From an uncultured Alistipes sp. (lineage in GTDB: Bacteria; Bacteroidota; Bacteroidia; Bacteroidales; Rikenellaceae): a DNA stretch of 64,000 nt. Both the position numbers and the translations under genes were made by a program. The notes under the pieces are model-generated. The model ran no database searches. It was not told where the DNA came from and worked only from the letters and a program-made list of their open reading frames with translations. The stretch covers positions 62,001 through 126,000 of the forward strand of contig CALUNL010000005.1 in the NCBI GenBank assembly GCA_944322005.1, in the 5' to 3' direction. Shown one piece after another: positions 17,402 through 26,876 of the stretch (within the stretch, counting starts at the first letter, position 1; every line of letters begins with the position of its first letter).

Positions 17402-18766
17402 ATGAACGGCCTTCCGTCGGAATTCATCGAGGAGCTCCGCCGCACCCGCGGCGAGGAGGATGCTGCGGCACTCGTCTCCGCACTCGAGAGCGAGCCGCCG
17501 GTATCCGTACGGCTCAATCCCGCCAAGGACGGCGTGGCCGACGGCGGCAGTCCCGTACCGTGGAGCCGTTGGGGACGCTATTTCGACGTCCGCCCGCAGT
17601 TTACGCTCGATACGGCATTCCATGCGGGGGCGTATTACGTGCAGGAGGCCGGTTCGCAGTTCGTGGAGTATCTGTTGAGGGGTGCGGATACCGAAGGGGC
17701 GCGCATTCTCGACATGTGCGCTGCACCGGGAGGAAAGACGACGATATACTCGACGCTTGCCGGAGAAGGCGGGCTTGTCGTGGCCAACGAATATGTGCGC
17801 AGCCGCGCCGGAGTGCTTGCGGACAATGTACGCAGGTGGGGTGTCGGCAATGTGGTCGTGACCAACGAGGATTCGCGCCGGCTGGCCGATTTCGAGGGGT
17901 GGTTCGACATCGTGGCGGTGGACGCGCCGTGTTCGGGCGAGGGCATGTTCCGCAAGGACCGCGCCGCACGCGACGAGTGGAGTCCGGCGGCTGTGGGCGC
18001 ATGTGCCGCACGGCAGGCGGAGATATTGAGAAACGCATGGAGGGCGCTCCGCGCGGGCGGAGTGCTGATATACAGTACCTGCACCTTCAACACGACGGAG
18101 AACGAGGGCGTGCTGCGTACGTTCCTGTCGGAGTTCGGCAGCGAAACCGTTCCGTTCGGGCCGGTGGAGGTCGATGCGGAGTGGGGTATAGAGTGCTCGG
18201 AGGTTGGCCCGTTCCGGACGTTCCGCTTCATGCCGCACCGTACGGTGTCGGAGGGATTCTTTGCGGCCGTGGCGGCAAAGGACGTGGATGCGCAGGTGCG
18301 TACGGCCGTTCCGAAACCGCGGCGCAGCGTGATGACGGATGCGTCGGCGGCCGAACGCCGCGAACTGTCGCGCTGGGTGAAGAACCCCGGCGGAATGCGC
18401 TTCGCCTCCATAGGCGGGACGATGTACGGCTATCCGGCGGCACGCTACGATGACGTGAAGACGCTGTCGCAGTCGCTCGCGGCCATATACTCCGGAGTGG
18501 AGATGGGAAAGATATACGGCGGAACGCTGAAACCCGAATGGGCGCTGTCGCAGTATTGCGGCATCGACCGTTCGGCGGTGGCAAATGCCGAGATCCCGGA
18601 AGGGGAGGCCCTCGACTACCTTCGCAAGGCGGCGTTGCCGGCCGCGGATTTCGCCGAGGGGCTGAATCTGGTGCTTTGCGGCGGACGTCCGCTGGGATTT
18701 TTGAAGAGGATAGGGAACAGGTGCAACAACATGTATCCCAATTCATTGAGAATAATGAACCTGTGA
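17402..18766 (+). CDS. RsmF-type rRNA (cytosine-5) methyltransferase
   Basis: 454 residues of the NOL1/NOP2/Sun family, SAM-dependent m5C methyltransferases of rRNA. SAM-binding motif I is LDMCAAPGGKTT (about residues 102-113); the two catalytic Cys motifs are DAPCSGEGMFRKD and STCTFNTTENE. A C-terminal extension of about 170 residues resembles the RsmF C-terminal domains. ATG 17402 is my start; GTG 17387 would overlap the kinase stop and add five residues. The target base is inferred from the family only. Confidence 0.88.
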   Translation: MNGLPSEFIEELRRTRGEEDAAALVSALESEPPVSVRLNPAKDGVADGGSPVPWSRWGRYFDVRPQFTLDTAFHAGAYYVQEAGSQFVEYLLRGADTEGARILDMCAAPGGKTTIYSTLAGEGGLVVANEYVRSRAGVLADNVRRWGVGNVVVTNEDSRRLADFEGWFDIVAVDAPCSGEGMFRKDRAARDEWSPAAVGACAARQAEILRNAWRALRAGGVLIYSTCTFNTTENEGVLRTFLSEFGSETVPFGPVEVDAEWGIECSEVGPFRTFRFMPHRTVSEGFFAAVAAKDVDAQVRTAVPKPRRSVMTDASAAERRELSRWVKNPGGMRFASIGGTMYGYPAARYDDVKTLSQSLAAIYSGVEMGKIYGGTLKPEWALSQYCGIDRSAVANAEIPEGEALDYLRKAALPAADFAEGLNLVLCGGRPLGFLKRIGNRCNNMYPNSLRIMNL

Positions 18767-18767
18767 T

Positions 18768-19304
18768 ATGGCAGAGAAACTCTACTATTCGATGGGGGAG
18801 GTGTCGGAGATGTTCGACGTCAACCCTTCGCTCATAAGATACTGGGGCACGCAGTTCGACGTTCTGCGTCCGAAGCGCAACAAGAAGGGAAACCGCATGT
18901 TCACTCCCGAGGATGTGGAGAACCTGAAGATGATATACCATCTGGTCAAGGAGCAGCGCATGACGATCGAGGGTGCGCGCCGTGCGATGAAGGTGCGCCG
19001 CGCCTCGCAGGCCGATATCGCACCTGACGTGGAACTGCTCGAACGGTTGCAGAATGTCCGCGCGATGCTCATGCAGGTGCGTGAATATCTCCGCACGGGA
19101 GAATCGGACATCGTTGCCGACGACGACTTCCGGGAGCCGGAGCCGCCGTCCGCGAACTCTGCGGAGATGGAGGATGCGGCTGCCGGCACGGCCGTATCCG
19201 AATCTGCGGATACAGCCGTGGAAAGCGGCGCCGGGGCCGTGCCGGAGGCAGGAAGGACAGAGCGGGACGAAACCCTGCCGTTCTTTGAGCAGACGTTGTT
19301 CTGA
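18768..19304 (+). CDS. MerR-family transcriptional regulator
   Basis: 178 residues. The N-terminal winged helix-turn-helix fits MerR (YSMGEVSEMFDVNPSLIRYWGTQF, about residues 6-29, then RNKKGNRMFTPEDVENLKMIYHLV). A short dimerisation helix follows to about residue 110, and the last 65 residues are acidic, low-complexity and rich in Ala/Glu. No Cys-based metal site is present. The HTH is the type found beside housekeeping genes in Bacteroidetes rather than a metal sensor. It starts two bases after the methyltransferase stop and precedes the Nif3-like gene. Confidence 0.85.
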   Translation: MAEKLYYSMGEVSEMFDVNPSLIRYWGTQFDVLRPKRNKKGNRMFTPEDVENLKMIYHLVKEQRMTIEGARRAMKVRRASQADIAPDVELLERLQNVRAMLMQVREYLRTGESDIVADDDFREPEPPSANSAEMEDAAAGTAVSESADTAVESGAGAVPEAGRTERDETLPFFEQTLF

Positions 19305-19319
19305 AAAAAATTGTGACGT

Positions 19320-20111
19320 ATGAAGATAGGGGAAGTTGCACGCATGATCGAGGAGTTCGCTCCTTTGGCCTTGCAGGAGTCGTACGACAATGCGGGGCTT
19401 GTCGTAGGTTCGCCCGACGACGAACTTAGGGGAGGCATACTCCTTGCCGTTGATGTTACGGACGAGGTTATTGACGAGGCCGTTGAACTCGGCTTCGGGA
19501 TGATTGTCACCCACCACCCGATAATATTCCATCCGCTGAAGCGGCTGAACCGCGCCTCGCAGGTCGAGAGGTGCGTGGAGCGCGCGATAAAGAGCGACAT
19601 AGCCCTCTACGCCTGCCATACGAATCTCGATTCGGCCGGCGGCGGCATGAGCTGGCGGCTCGGCACTATTCTCGGCCTGCAGTCGATGCGTGTGTTGCAG
19701 CCGTCGGCCTCGGGCGTTGCGGATACGGGTTTCGGCGTTGTGGGAGAGCTGCCTTCGCCGATGCCGTTCGGGGAGTTCCTCGGAATGGTGCGCGAAAGGC
19801 TCGGCGTGAAGGTGGTAAGGCACAGCGACGTTGTCCGCGACGCGGTGTCGAGGGTGGCCCTGTGCACCGGTGCCGGAGCATCGCTCATGGAGGATGCGCG
19901 GGCATCGGGATGCGACCTCTACCTGACGGCCGATTTGCGTTACAATGACTTCTTCCTGCCCGACGGCGACTTCACCGTTGCCGATATCGGACATTTCGAG
20001 AGCGAATTTTGTGCAATTCGGATATTATTTGACATTTTGTCAAAAAAAATCACTAACTTTGCGCTCCGCGAGAGCGCACGTACAAGAAACCCCGTGCATT
20101 ACAGCATGTAA
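19320..20111 (+). CDS. Nif3-like dinuclear metal-centre protein (YbgI/GTP cyclohydrolase 1 type 2 family)
   Basis: 263 residues, the short Nif3 form without the central PII-like insert. Metal-ligand motifs are MIVTHHPIIFHPLK (about 61-74), YACHTNLD (about 98-105) and the C-terminal DIGHFESE (about 222-229). Substrate is uncertain for the family despite the cyclohydrolase label. It lies between the MerR gene and the zinc-ribbon coiled-coil gene; the Nif3/zinc-ribbon adjacency is widespread. The promoter for the next gene lies within its 3' end. Confidence 0.9.
   Translation: MKIGEVARMIEEFAPLALQESYDNAGLVVGSPDDELRGGILLAVDVTDEVIDEAVELGFGMIVTHHPIIFHPLKRLNRASQVERCVERAIKSDIALYACHTNLDSAGGGMSWRLGTILGLQSMRVLQPSASGVADTGFGVVGELPSPMPFGEFLGMVRERLGVKVVRHSDVVRDAVSRVALCTGAGASLMEDARASGCDLYLTADLRYNDFFLPDGDFTVADIGHFESEFCAIRILFDILSKKITNFALRESARTRNPVHYSM
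20028..20061 (+). promoter_or_regulatory. Putative promoter with overlapping palindrome, inside the nif3-like 3' end
   Basis: TAACTTTG (20054-20061) fits the -7 element. Just upstream is TTTGACATTTTGTCAAA (20028-20044), two perfect 7-base arms around TTT. The -33 spacing is not ideal (TTTG at 20028 gives 22 nt, at 20036 gives 14). The palindrome could be an operator for the zinc-ribbon gene. Confidence 0.5.
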
Positions 20112-20194
20112 GGCGTTTGCGGGCATCTCCGGCATGCGGGTCTGAATGCCGCCGTAGCCGGGGTGCGGAGGTTTGGAAACAAAATTTTCTATAT

Positions 20195-20968
20195 ATGGCT
20201 ACAAAAAAGAAGACATCGGAGGTGGATTACTCGATGTACGAGAAGATCATGGCTCTGTACGATTTGCAGAAAATCGATTCGCAGATTGACGAAATCAACA
20301 AGGTCAAGGGTGAGCTGCCTCTGGAGGTACAGGATTTGGAGGACGAGTTGGCCGGGCTCAATACGCGCATAGCGAACATCAATGCCGAGATAGAGGAGCT
20401 GAATACCCTCACCAAGCAGCGCAAGCGCGAGATTGACCAGGCGCAGATCCAGATTGCGAAGTACGGCGAGCAGCAGAACAACGTGCGCAACAACCGTGAG
20501 TTCGATGCCATCTCCAAGGAGATAGAGTACCAGCAGCTGGAGATAACCCTTGCGGAGAAACGTCTGAAGGAGTATGCTGCAGCCATCAAGGCCAAGCGTG
20601 CGACACTCGAGAGTACGGAGGCGCAGGTTGCCGAGCGCAATGTCGACCTTACCGCGAAGAAGGGCGAGCTCGAGAGTATCGAGAGTGAGACCGAGGCACA
20701 GGTGAAGGATCTTACCGCTCAGGCCGAGGTCGCCAAGGAGAAGATTGACGAGCGTCTGCTCAGCGCATACGAGCGTATCCGCAGCAAGGTGCACAACGGA
20801 CTGGCCGTGGTCACCGTGAAGCGCGACGCCTGCAGCGGATGTTTCAACCGTATCCCGCCGCAGCGCCAGGTGGATATCCGTCAGGGAAAGAAACTCATCG
20901 TCTGCGAGTATTGCGGCCGTATCCTCGTGCCGGATACCGAGGCGGAACAGCCGCAGCCGGAGGAGTAG
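20195..20968 (+). CDS. C4-type zinc-ribbon, coiled-coil protein
   Basis: 257 residues. Residues about 10-195 are a long, charged, heptad-like coiled coil (EIEELNTLTKQRKREIDQAQ). The C-terminus is a zinc ribbon with CSGCFNRIPPQ and CEYCGRIL (CxxC...CxxC, about 210-245), the zf-RING_7/CT398-HP0958 type. Such proteins bind RNA or protein partners. ATG 20195 is chosen because earlier in-frame starts would lie upstream of the promoter-like sequence and encode unrelated residues. Followed by a strong terminator. Confidence 0.9.
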   Translation: MATKKKTSEVDYSMYEKIMALYDLQKIDSQIDEINKVKGELPLEVQDLEDELAGLNTRIANINAEIEELNTLTKQRKREIDQAQIQIAKYGEQQNNVRNNREFDAISKEIEYQQLEITLAEKRLKEYAAAIKAKRATLESTEAQVAERNVDLTAKKGELESIESETEAQVKDLTAQAEVAKEKIDERLLSAYERIRSKVHNGLAVVTVKRDACSGCFNRIPPQRQVDIRQGKKLIVCEYCGRILVPDTEAEQPQPEE

Positions 20969-20992
20969 TCCGGATGCGACTTGTGGATTCAT

Positions 20993-21016
20993 GGCAGGCG
21001 AAAGCCTGCCTTTTTT
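20993..21016 (+). terminator. Intrinsic terminator after the zinc-ribbon gene
   Basis: GGCAGGC (20993-20999), loop GAAA, GCCTGCC (21004-21010), then six Ts. It covers the first possible ATG (20991) of the next reading frame, so that start is not used. Confidence 0.93.
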
Positions 21017-21029
21017 GATTCGGCAGCCC

Positions 21030-21551
21030 ATGGAGGTGGAGTTCGTACATACGGAGGATTTCGATGAGCGCATGCGGTATGCGTTTGCCGCTACGCCGTA
21101 CGGCGCCGACGCGCTTGTGGCGTGGTGCCGGCGCGGCGTGTGCTACATAGGGTTCGTGACCGGTTCGAGAGAGGAGTCGCTCGCGGATGCAACGTCCCGG
21201 ATGCCACATGCGGATATGTCGGAGGGTGACATTGCGGAGTGCCCGCACGGACGTTTGTGCCTTGTCGGAACGGAGTTCCGGTTTGCCGTATGGCGCGGGC
21301 TTCTCGGTGTCGGACCCGGCGAGCGCACCACCTACGGCGGTCTGGCCGCGGCAATCGGTCGTCCCCGTTCGGCGCGTGCCGTCGGGCAGGCCGTGGGCGC
21401 CAATCCCGTTGCGGTGATGGTCCCGTGCCACAGGGTCGTGGCAGCCGACGGTTCGCTGCACGGATACCGTTGGGGTACGGAGCTGAAGCGGCGCATCCTC
21501 GAGCGTGAGTCGCAGTATCCGGATGAAGATTTTTTCGGCGGATTGCATTAA
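21030..21551 (+). CDS. ogt: Methylated-DNA--protein-cysteine methyltransferase (Ogt/AdaB type)
   Basis: 173-residue suicide repair protein that removes O6-alkyl groups from guanine. The active-site motif PCHRVV contains the acceptor Cys133. The helix-turn-helix part ([29 protein letters not shown]) precedes it. I place the start at ATG 21030 because the in-frame ATG at 20991 lies before the terminator hairpin of the preceding gene. The terminator implies that a separate promoter or some read-through is needed; none fitting the consensus is obvious. Confidence 0.92.
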   Translation: MEVEFVHTEDFDERMRYAFAATPYGADALVAWCRRGVCYIGFVTGSREESLADATSRMPHADMSEGDIAECPHGRLCLVGTEFRFAVWRGLLGVGPGERTTYGGLAAAIGRPRSARAVGQAVGANPVAVMVPCHRVVAADGSLHGYRWGTELKRRILERESQYPDEDFFGGLH

Positions 21552-21595
21552 AATTCCTATTTTTGGGGAGACATACAGTTAAAACCATTCCAAAT

Positions 21596-21973
21596 ATGAA
21601 ACGTATAATAAAGTCACCGAATGCCCCTGCAGCCGTGGGACCCTACTCGCAGGCCGTGGAGGTGGGAAATACACTCTATGTTTCCGGCCAGCTGCCGGTG
21701 GACCCGAAGACCGGGAAGATGCCCGAAGGCATCGAGGAGCAGACACGGCAGTCGCTCGAAAATATCCGTGCGATACTCACGGAGGCCGGATATGCACCCG
21801 GGAATGTGGTGAAGTCGACCGTGCTGCTTGCGGACATCGCCGATTTCGGAGCCATGAACGGCGTCTATGCCGGTTTCTTTGCCGAGCCGTTCCCGGCCCG
21901 CGTCTGCTATCAGGTGGCGGCGCTGCCGATGGGCGCAAGGGTCGAAATCGAGACCGTGGCCGTGAAGGAGTAG
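21596..21973 (+). CDS. ridA: RidA-family enamine/imine deaminase
   Basis: 125-residue YjgF/RidA protein, which hydrolyses reactive 2-aminoacrylate and related imines. Marks include [20 protein letters not shown], the conserved [13 protein letters not shown] (Arg that binds the substrate carboxylate, about residue 105) and the final [13 protein letters not shown] -7-like TATTTTTG at 21558-21565 lies about 30 nt before the ATG; the -33 element is weak. An in-frame GTG or ATG upstream is unlikely because it would lie before this element. Confidence 0.93.
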   Translation: MKRIIKSPNAPAAVGPYSQAVEVGNTLYVSGQLPVDPKTGKMPEGIEEQTRQSLENIRAILTEAGYAPGNVVKSTVLLADIADFGAMNGVYAGFFAEPFPARVCYQVAALPMGARVEIETVAVKE

Positions 21974-21990
21974 AGGCGGCACATGCAAGG

Positions 21991-22026
21991 AGGAGGGTTC
22001 CGGATTTCCGGGACCCTCCTCTTGTT
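21991..22026 (+). terminator. Intrinsic terminator after ridA
   Basis: A 13-bp stem (21991-22003 with 22008-22020, one G-T pair) around loop ATTT, followed by CTTGTT. Confidence 0.82.
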
Positions 22027-22058
22027 GTCGCGGCCGCACGGAGACCGGCGCGGGCGTG

Positions 22059-22088
22059 TTGTTGCGGACGATAATTTTCGTATCTTTG
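22059..22088 (+). promoter_or_regulatory. rmuC promoter
   Basis: TTG (22059-22061), 19 nt, TATCTTTG (22081-22088). The expected transcript start is about 20 nt before the rmuC ATG. Confidence 0.7.
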
Positions 22089-22112
22089 TGAAGACGATAA
22101 AATACTGACGAT

Positions 22113-23534
22113 ATGGAGATATTTCTGGCCGTTGCGGCCGGCATCATACTCGGAGCGGTGTGCGGATACCTTGCCGCAAGGGTGAAGTCCGCCTCGCTTG
22201 CCGCCCTTCTGGAATCGAAATCGGCCGAGAATCAGGCGCTCGCCTCCGACAAGACGGCTTCGGATGCCCGTGCGGAGGCGTTGCAGAGGGAGCTGGCCGA
22301 CGTGCGTGCGGAAGCTACCGCGCTGCAGCGCGAGGTGAAGATCCTCAATGAGCAGAAACAGCGCGAAGAGGAGCAGCGCCGGAAGGAGTTCGACGCCCAC
22401 CTTGAGGCCGTGAAGGAGAATTTGCAGAAGACCGCTTATGAGATGCTCGAACGCAAGGCGCAGACGCTCGGCGAGAAAAACACGGAGTCGATGGACGCCA
22501 TCCTGAAGCCGTACCGCGAGGGGCTGGAGGCCATGCGCAAGGCCGTGGAGTCGGCGCGCGACAACAGCAACAGGAACACCGCCTCGCTCGAGAAGATGAT
22601 AGAGGAGATGATGAAACGTGCCGCGGAGATGGGCGAGGAGGCGGAGCGGCTGGCCAGGGCGCTGAAGAACGAGACGAAGGTGCAGGGCAACTGGGGAGAG
22701 GTGATTCTCGATACGCTGCTCGTCCGCTCGGGACTGACCGAGGGGGTGCACTACGAGCGTCAGGCGACGGTGCGCGACAGCCAGGGCCGCACGGTATTCA
22801 ACGAGGAGACGGGCAAGCGCATGATTCCCGACGTGGTCATCCATTTCCCCGACGGAAAGGATGTTGTGGTGGATTCCAAGGTTTCGCTGACGGCATTCGT
22901 CGACTATCTCAACGCCGGGAGCGACGAGGAGCGTGCGTCGGCGCTGAAACGCCATATCGAAAGCGTCAGGCGCCATGTCGACGAGCTCGCCCGCAAGGAC
23001 TACGCCTCCTACATAAGGGAGGGGCGCAGCAAGGTGGACTACATGATGATGTTCATCCCGAACGATTCGGCCATGCAGCTGGCCGTGCTGAACGACCGCG
23101 ACCTTTGGCAGCGGGCATTCGACAAGGGTATATTCATAACCTCCGAACAGAACCTGATGCTCGCCCTGCGGCTCATATACGGTGCCTGGTCGCAGGTGGC
23201 GCAGTGCCAGAACCAGGAGGAGGTGTTCAAGGTCGCCGGGATGCTTCTGGAGCGTGTCGTGGATTTCGCCGACATGTTCAGCGGCGTCGGCGAGAGGCTG
23301 GACGGCACGCGGAAACTCTATGCGGAGGCATACGGCAAGCTGCGTGACGGCCGGCAGAGCATCTACGGCGCCGCGAAGCGCCTGAGCGAGATGGGGGCGA
23401 AGGTGAAGTCGAGCAAACAGAAGAAGATGCAGCTTCTGGAGGGCGACGATGACGATTCGGAGGTTGCGGAGGCGCTGCCGGAGCCGTCGCCGACATCCGG
23501 TGAGAGTGCCGTCTCCCTTGCGTCGGAGCATTAG
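22113..23534 (+). CDS. rmuC: DNA recombination protein RmuC homologue
   Basis: 473 residues. A short N-terminal hydrophobic anchor (IFLAVAAGIILGAVCGYLAA) is followed by a long coiled coil (about 25-170) and the RmuC nuclease-like domain (about 185-425) with KVQGNWGEVILDTLL, VIHFPDGKDVVVDSKVSLTAFVDY and VDYMMMFIPND. E. coli RmuC limits inversions at short inverted repeats; the biochemical role here is inferred from that family. Converges with the 5-FTHF cyclo-ligase gene, ten bases away, with only a weak AGCC/GGCT hairpin between. Confidence 0.92.
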   Translation: MEIFLAVAAGIILGAVCGYLAARVKSASLAALLESKSAENQALASDKTASDARAEALQRELADVRAEATALQREVKILNEQKQREEEQRRKEFDAHLEAVKENLQKTAYEMLERKAQTLGEKNTESMDAILKPYREGLEAMRKAVESARDNSNRNTASLEKMIEEMMKRAAEMGEEAERLARALKNETKVQGNWGEVILDTLLVRSGLTEGVHYERQATVRDSQGRTVFNEETGKRMIPDVVIHFPDGKDVVVDSKVSLTAFVDYLNAGSDEERASALKRHIESVRRHVDELARKDYASYIREGRSKVDYMMMFIPNDSAMQLAVLNDRDLWQRAFDKGIFITSEQNLMLALRLIYGAWSQVAQCQNQEEVFKVAGMLLERVVDFADMFSGVGERLDGTRKLYAEAYGKLRDGRQSIYGAAKRLSEMGAKVKSSKQKKMQLLEGDDDDSEVAEALPEPSPTSGESAVSLASEH

Positions 23535-23544
23535 CCGCAAATGG

Positions 23545-24075
23545 CTATTCGCTTACGATGCGGTCCATCCTGATGTCGTGCTCCTCCGACGGGATGCCGC
23601 CGGCAAGCTGTTCGGCAAAGCAGACGCCTATTTTCAATGCACGGAACCCCTTTCGCGAGAGGTAGCGGTCGTAATAGCCGCGTCCGCGCCCGAGTCGTAC
23701 GCCGTCCGGCGAAAAGGCCCTTCCGGGAACAATGATCACATCTATATCCTGCGGTGGCACGGGTGTTGTACCCGTCGGTTCCATGATTCCGAATGCCCCG
23801 ATACGCAGCTCCTCCCTACGGTACGGGAAAAACTCCATGTCGTCACCATCCACGCGCGGCAGTACAACGGTATGCCCTTCGGAGAGCATCCCGACGGCAT
23901 CTGCGGTTGACGGTTCGTCGGGCAGCGACGAGTACAGGGCGATGACCTTCGCCCCCGCGACGGCTTCATCGCGGCATATGCGCCCGAATATCGCCGACGA
24001 CTTCCTCGACTTTGCCTCCGGAGTGAGTTCCGACGTGCGTTTTCTCATCTCCGACCTCAATGCGCGCTTGTCCAT
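23545..24075 (-). CDS. 5-formyltetrahydrofolate cyclo-ligase
   Basis: 176 residues. The enzyme uses ATP to turn 5-formyl-THF into 5,10-methenyl-THF. The family motif is GVRLGRGRGYYDRYL (about 124-138); an N-terminal Lys/Arg-rich helix and a middle FFPYRREELRIGAFGIMEP segment also fit. Standard length. It is transcribed toward rmuC and away from frdC, starting about 40 nt from the frd -7 element. Confidence 0.92.
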   Translation of the reverse strand: MDKRALRSEMRKRTSELTPEAKSRKSSAIFGRICRDEAVAGAKVIALYSSLPDEPSTADAVGMLSEGHTVVLPRVDGDDMEFFPYRREELRIGAFGIMEPTGTTPVPPQDIDVIIVPGRAFSPDGVRLGRGRGYYDRYLSRKGFRALKIGVCFAEQLAGGIPSEEHDIRMDRIVSE

Positions 24076-24093
24076 AAAAAAGATAACAAGTTA

Positions 24094-24123
24094 TTGTTAT
24101 TCCGTGAACAATTACTATCTTTG
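24094..24123 (+). promoter_or_regulatory. frdCAB operon promoter
   Basis: TTG (24094-24096), 19 nt, TATCTTTG (24116-24123). It implies a leader of about 55 nt before frdC, AT-rich in the last 40 bases. Confidence 0.75.
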
Positions 24124-24183
24124 TGTTGCCAACGGGAAATCTTTTCAGCAAACAAATATAACCAAAAATCATTTCAAAACATT

Positions 24184-24867
24184 ATGAGTTGTTTCTTATC
24201 TAATTCATCCCTTGGAAGAAAACTCGTGATGAGCGTGTCGGGCTGCTTTCTCGTGCTCTTCATTCTCTTCCATATGTCAATGAATCTGGTGGCGATAGCC
24301 AATGCCTGGGGCAATCATCCTTTCGGCCTCAACTACGACGCCATCTGCGAATTTCTCGGGACGAACTGGTATGCTCTTGCCGGTACCCTCGTACTGGCAT
24401 TCGGTGTGGTTGTGCACATCGTCTATGCCTTCATTCTGACGTTCCAGAACCGCCGCGCCCGCGGAAACGTGCGCTATGAGGTTACCGTAACGGAGAAGGG
24501 TGTCGACTGGGCTTCGAAGAACATGCTCGTGCTCGGTATCGTGATCGTGCTCGGACTCGCACTGCACCTGTTCAACTTCTGGTCGAAGATGCAGCTTGTC
24601 GAGCTGCTCGGACATGAGCCGGAGAATGGCGTGGAGCTTATCCGCGAGACCTTCTCGAACTGGATCTATGTGGTGCTCTACCTCGTATGGTTTGCCGCAC
24701 TGTGGTTCCACCTCACGCACGGCGTATGGTCGATGTTCCAGACCGTGGGCTGGGGCAACGACATCTGGTACCCGCGCCTGAAGTGCATCGCCAACATCGT
24801 TGCGACGCTCGTATTCCTCGGCTTCGCTGCAGTCGTGGTTACGTTCTTCGTGTTGAGTCTTGTTTAA
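24184..24867 (+). CDS. frdC: Fumarate reductase / succinate dehydrogenase cytochrome b subunit
   Basis: 227 residues with five hydrophobic helices, the single-subunit di-haem type (as in Wolinella FrdC). Candidate haem-ligand His residues lie in FILFHMSMN, VVVHIVYAF, LALHLFNFW and LWFHLTHGVW. It anchors the FrdAB complex in the membrane and exchanges electrons with menaquinone. In anaerobic Bacteroidetes this complex makes succinate as an end product. ATG 24184 follows an A-rich leader; upstream in-frame starts precede the promoter. Confidence 0.95.
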   Translation: MSCFLSNSSLGRKLVMSVSGCFLVLFILFHMSMNLVAIANAWGNHPFGLNYDAICEFLGTNWYALAGTLVLAFGVVVHIVYAFILTFQNRRARGNVRYEVTVTEKGVDWASKNMLVLGIVIVLGLALHLFNFWSKMQLVELLGHEPENGVELIRETFSNWIYVVLYLVWFAALWFHLTHGVWSMFQTVGWGNDIWYPRLKCIANIVATLVFLGFAAVVVTFFVLSLV

Positions 24868-24896
24868 TTGTCTGATCGAATAAAATCATAAATAAT

Positions 24897-26843
24897 ATGG
24901 CTCTGAAATTAGATTCCAAAATCCCGGCCGGTGAACTGGCCCAGAAGTGGAGCAATCACAAGGCTGCGATAAAGGTCGTAAGCCCGGCGAACAAGCGCAA
25001 GCTCGACATCATCGTCGTAGGTACCGGCCTCGGCGGAGCGTCCGCAGCTGCTTCGCTCGGAGAACTCGGATACAACGTCAAGGTGTTCTGCATCCAGGAT
25101 TCGCCTCGCCGTGCGCACTCCATTGCCGCACAGGGAGGTATCAACGCTGCAAAGAACTACCAGAACGACAACGACTCGGTTTACCGCCTCTTCTACGATA
25201 CCATCAAGGGCGGCGACTACCGTGCGCGTGAGGCCAACGTATACCGTCTGGCCGAGGTTTCGAACCTCATCATCGACCAGTGCGTGGCACAGGGCGTTCC
25301 TTTCGCCCGCGAATACGGCGGCCTTCTGGCCAACCGTTCGTTCGGCGGCGCGCAGGTTTCGCGTACGTTCTATGCCCGCGGCCAGACCGGCCAGCAGCTT
25401 CTGCTGGGCGCATATGCCGCTCTCAACAAGGAGATTCACAACGGTACGGTGAAGTCGTACCCTCGCCACGAGATGCTCGACATAGTAATCGAGGACGGAG
25501 AGGCACGCGGAATCATCGCCCGTAACCTCGTCACCGGCGAGATCGAGCGTCATGGCGCACATGCAGTCGTAATCGCCACCGGAGGATACGGAAACGTCTT
25601 CTTCCTCTCGACCAACGCCATGGCATCCAATGGCTCGGCCGCATTCCAGTGCTACCGCAAGGGTGCGGGCTTTGCAAACCCTTGCTTCACGCAGATTCAC
25701 CCGACCTGCATCCCTGTTCACGGTACGCAGCAGTCGAAGCTGACCCTCATGTCGGAGTCGCTGCGTAACGACGGCCGCATCTGGGTTCCGAAGAAGCTGG
25801 AGGACGTGAAGGCCCTGCGCAACGGCTCGAAGAAGCCGTCGGACATCCCGGAGGAGGACCGCGACTACTATCTGGAGCGCCGCTACCCGGCATTCGGAAA
25901 CCTCGTTCCGCGTGACGTTGCATCGCGTGCCGCCAAGGAGCGCTGCGACGCCGGATACGGTGTTAACGAGACCGGACTTGCCGTATTCCTCGACTTCAAG
26001 ACCGCAATCGAGCGTCTCGGCAAGGATGTCATCAAGCAGCGTTACGGCAACCTGTTCGACATGTACAAGGAGATTACCGATACGGATCCTTACGAGCAGC
26101 CGATGCAGATATTCCCGGCCGTACACTACACCATGGGCGGTATCTGGGTTGACTACAACCTCATGACCACCATCCCTGGACTCTACGCCATAGGTGAGGC
26201 CAACTTCTCCGACCACGGAGCGAACCGTCTCGGCGCTTCGGCCCTCATGCAGGGTCTGGCCGACGGATATTTCGTGCTGCCTTACACCATCGGCGACTAC
26301 CTCTCGCACAAGATTCAGGCTCCGAAGGTGAAGACCGACACGCCGGCATTCGACGAGGCCGAGAAGGGCGTCCGCGAGAAGATTGCGAAGCTGCTCTCCA
26401 TCAACGGAAAGCAGTCGGTGGACGACATCCACAAGCGTCTGGGACACATCATGTGGGAGAATGTCGGAATGGCCCGTACGAAGGAGTCCCTCGAGAAGGC
26501 CATTGCCGAGATCAAGGCTCTGCGCAAGGAGTTCTGGCAGGATGTCAAGGTCGTAGGCACCGCAGATTCGTTCAATGTCGAACTCGAGAAGGCCATACGT
26601 CTGGCCGACTTCCTCGAACTCGGCGAGCTGATGGCACGCGACGCCCTCAACCGCGAGGAGTCGTGCGGCGGACACTTCCGTGTCGAGCATCAGACCGAGG
26701 AGGGCGAGGCAAAGCGTGACGACGAGAACTTCGTATATGCCGCAGTATGGGAGTACAAGGGTATGGACAAGGAGCCGGAGATGACCAAGGAGCCGCTCAA
26801 CTTCGAGTTCGTACACCCTGCACAGCGCAACTATAAAGACTAA
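24897..26843 (+). CDS. frdA: Fumarate reductase / succinate dehydrogenase flavoprotein subunit
   Basis: 648 residues. FAD-binding motif [20 protein letters not shown] (about 40-59); covalent-flavin His in [15 protein letters not shown] (about 75-89); catalytic region with HPTCIPVHG and the later [14 protein letters not shown]-terminal Arg-rich [19 protein letters not shown]. It reduces fumarate (or oxidises succinate). Second gene of frdCAB, 29 bases after frdC. Codon choice is strongly biased, consistent with high expression. Confidence 0.97.
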   Translation: MALKLDSKIPAGELAQKWSNHKAAIKVVSPANKRKLDIIVVGTGLGGASAAASLGELGYNVKVFCIQDSPRRAHSIAAQGGINAAKNYQNDNDSVYRLFYDTIKGGDYRAREANVYRLAEVSNLIIDQCVAQGVPFAREYGGLLANRSFGGAQVSRTFYARGQTGQQLLLGAYAALNKEIHNGTVKSYPRHEMLDIVIEDGEARGIIARNLVTGEIERHGAHAVVIATGGYGNVFFLSTNAMASNGSAAFQCYRKGAGFANPCFTQIHPTCIPVHGTQQSKLTLMSESLRNDGRIWVPKKLEDVKALRNGSKKPSDIPEEDRDYYLERRYPAFGNLVPRDVASRAAKERCDAGYGVNETGLAVFLDFKTAIERLGKDVIKQRYGNLFDMYKEITDTDPYEQPMQIFPAVHYTMGGIWVDYNLMTTIPGLYAIGEANFSDHGANRLGASALMQGLADGYFVLPYTIGDYLSHKIQAPKVKTDTPAFDEAEKGVREKIAKLLSINGKQSVDDIHKRLGHIMWENVGMARTKESLEKAIAEIKALRKEFWQDVKVVGTADSFNVELEKAIRLADFLELGELMARDALNREESCGGHFRVEHQTEEGEAKRDDENFVYAAVWEYKGMDKEPEMTKEPLNFEFVHPAQRNYKD

Positions 26844-26876
26844 TTTTGACGTTGAACATTTTTAGAATTTAGGAAT

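Noticed and set aside
20991..21030. ATG at 20991 as start of ogt
   Set aside because: The ATG and next 24 bases form the terminator hairpin and T-tract of the preceding gene; ATG 21030 fits the protein family.
24909..26816. A 635-codon open frame on the minus strand
   Set aside because: Antisense shadow of frdA; low-information composition and no family motif.
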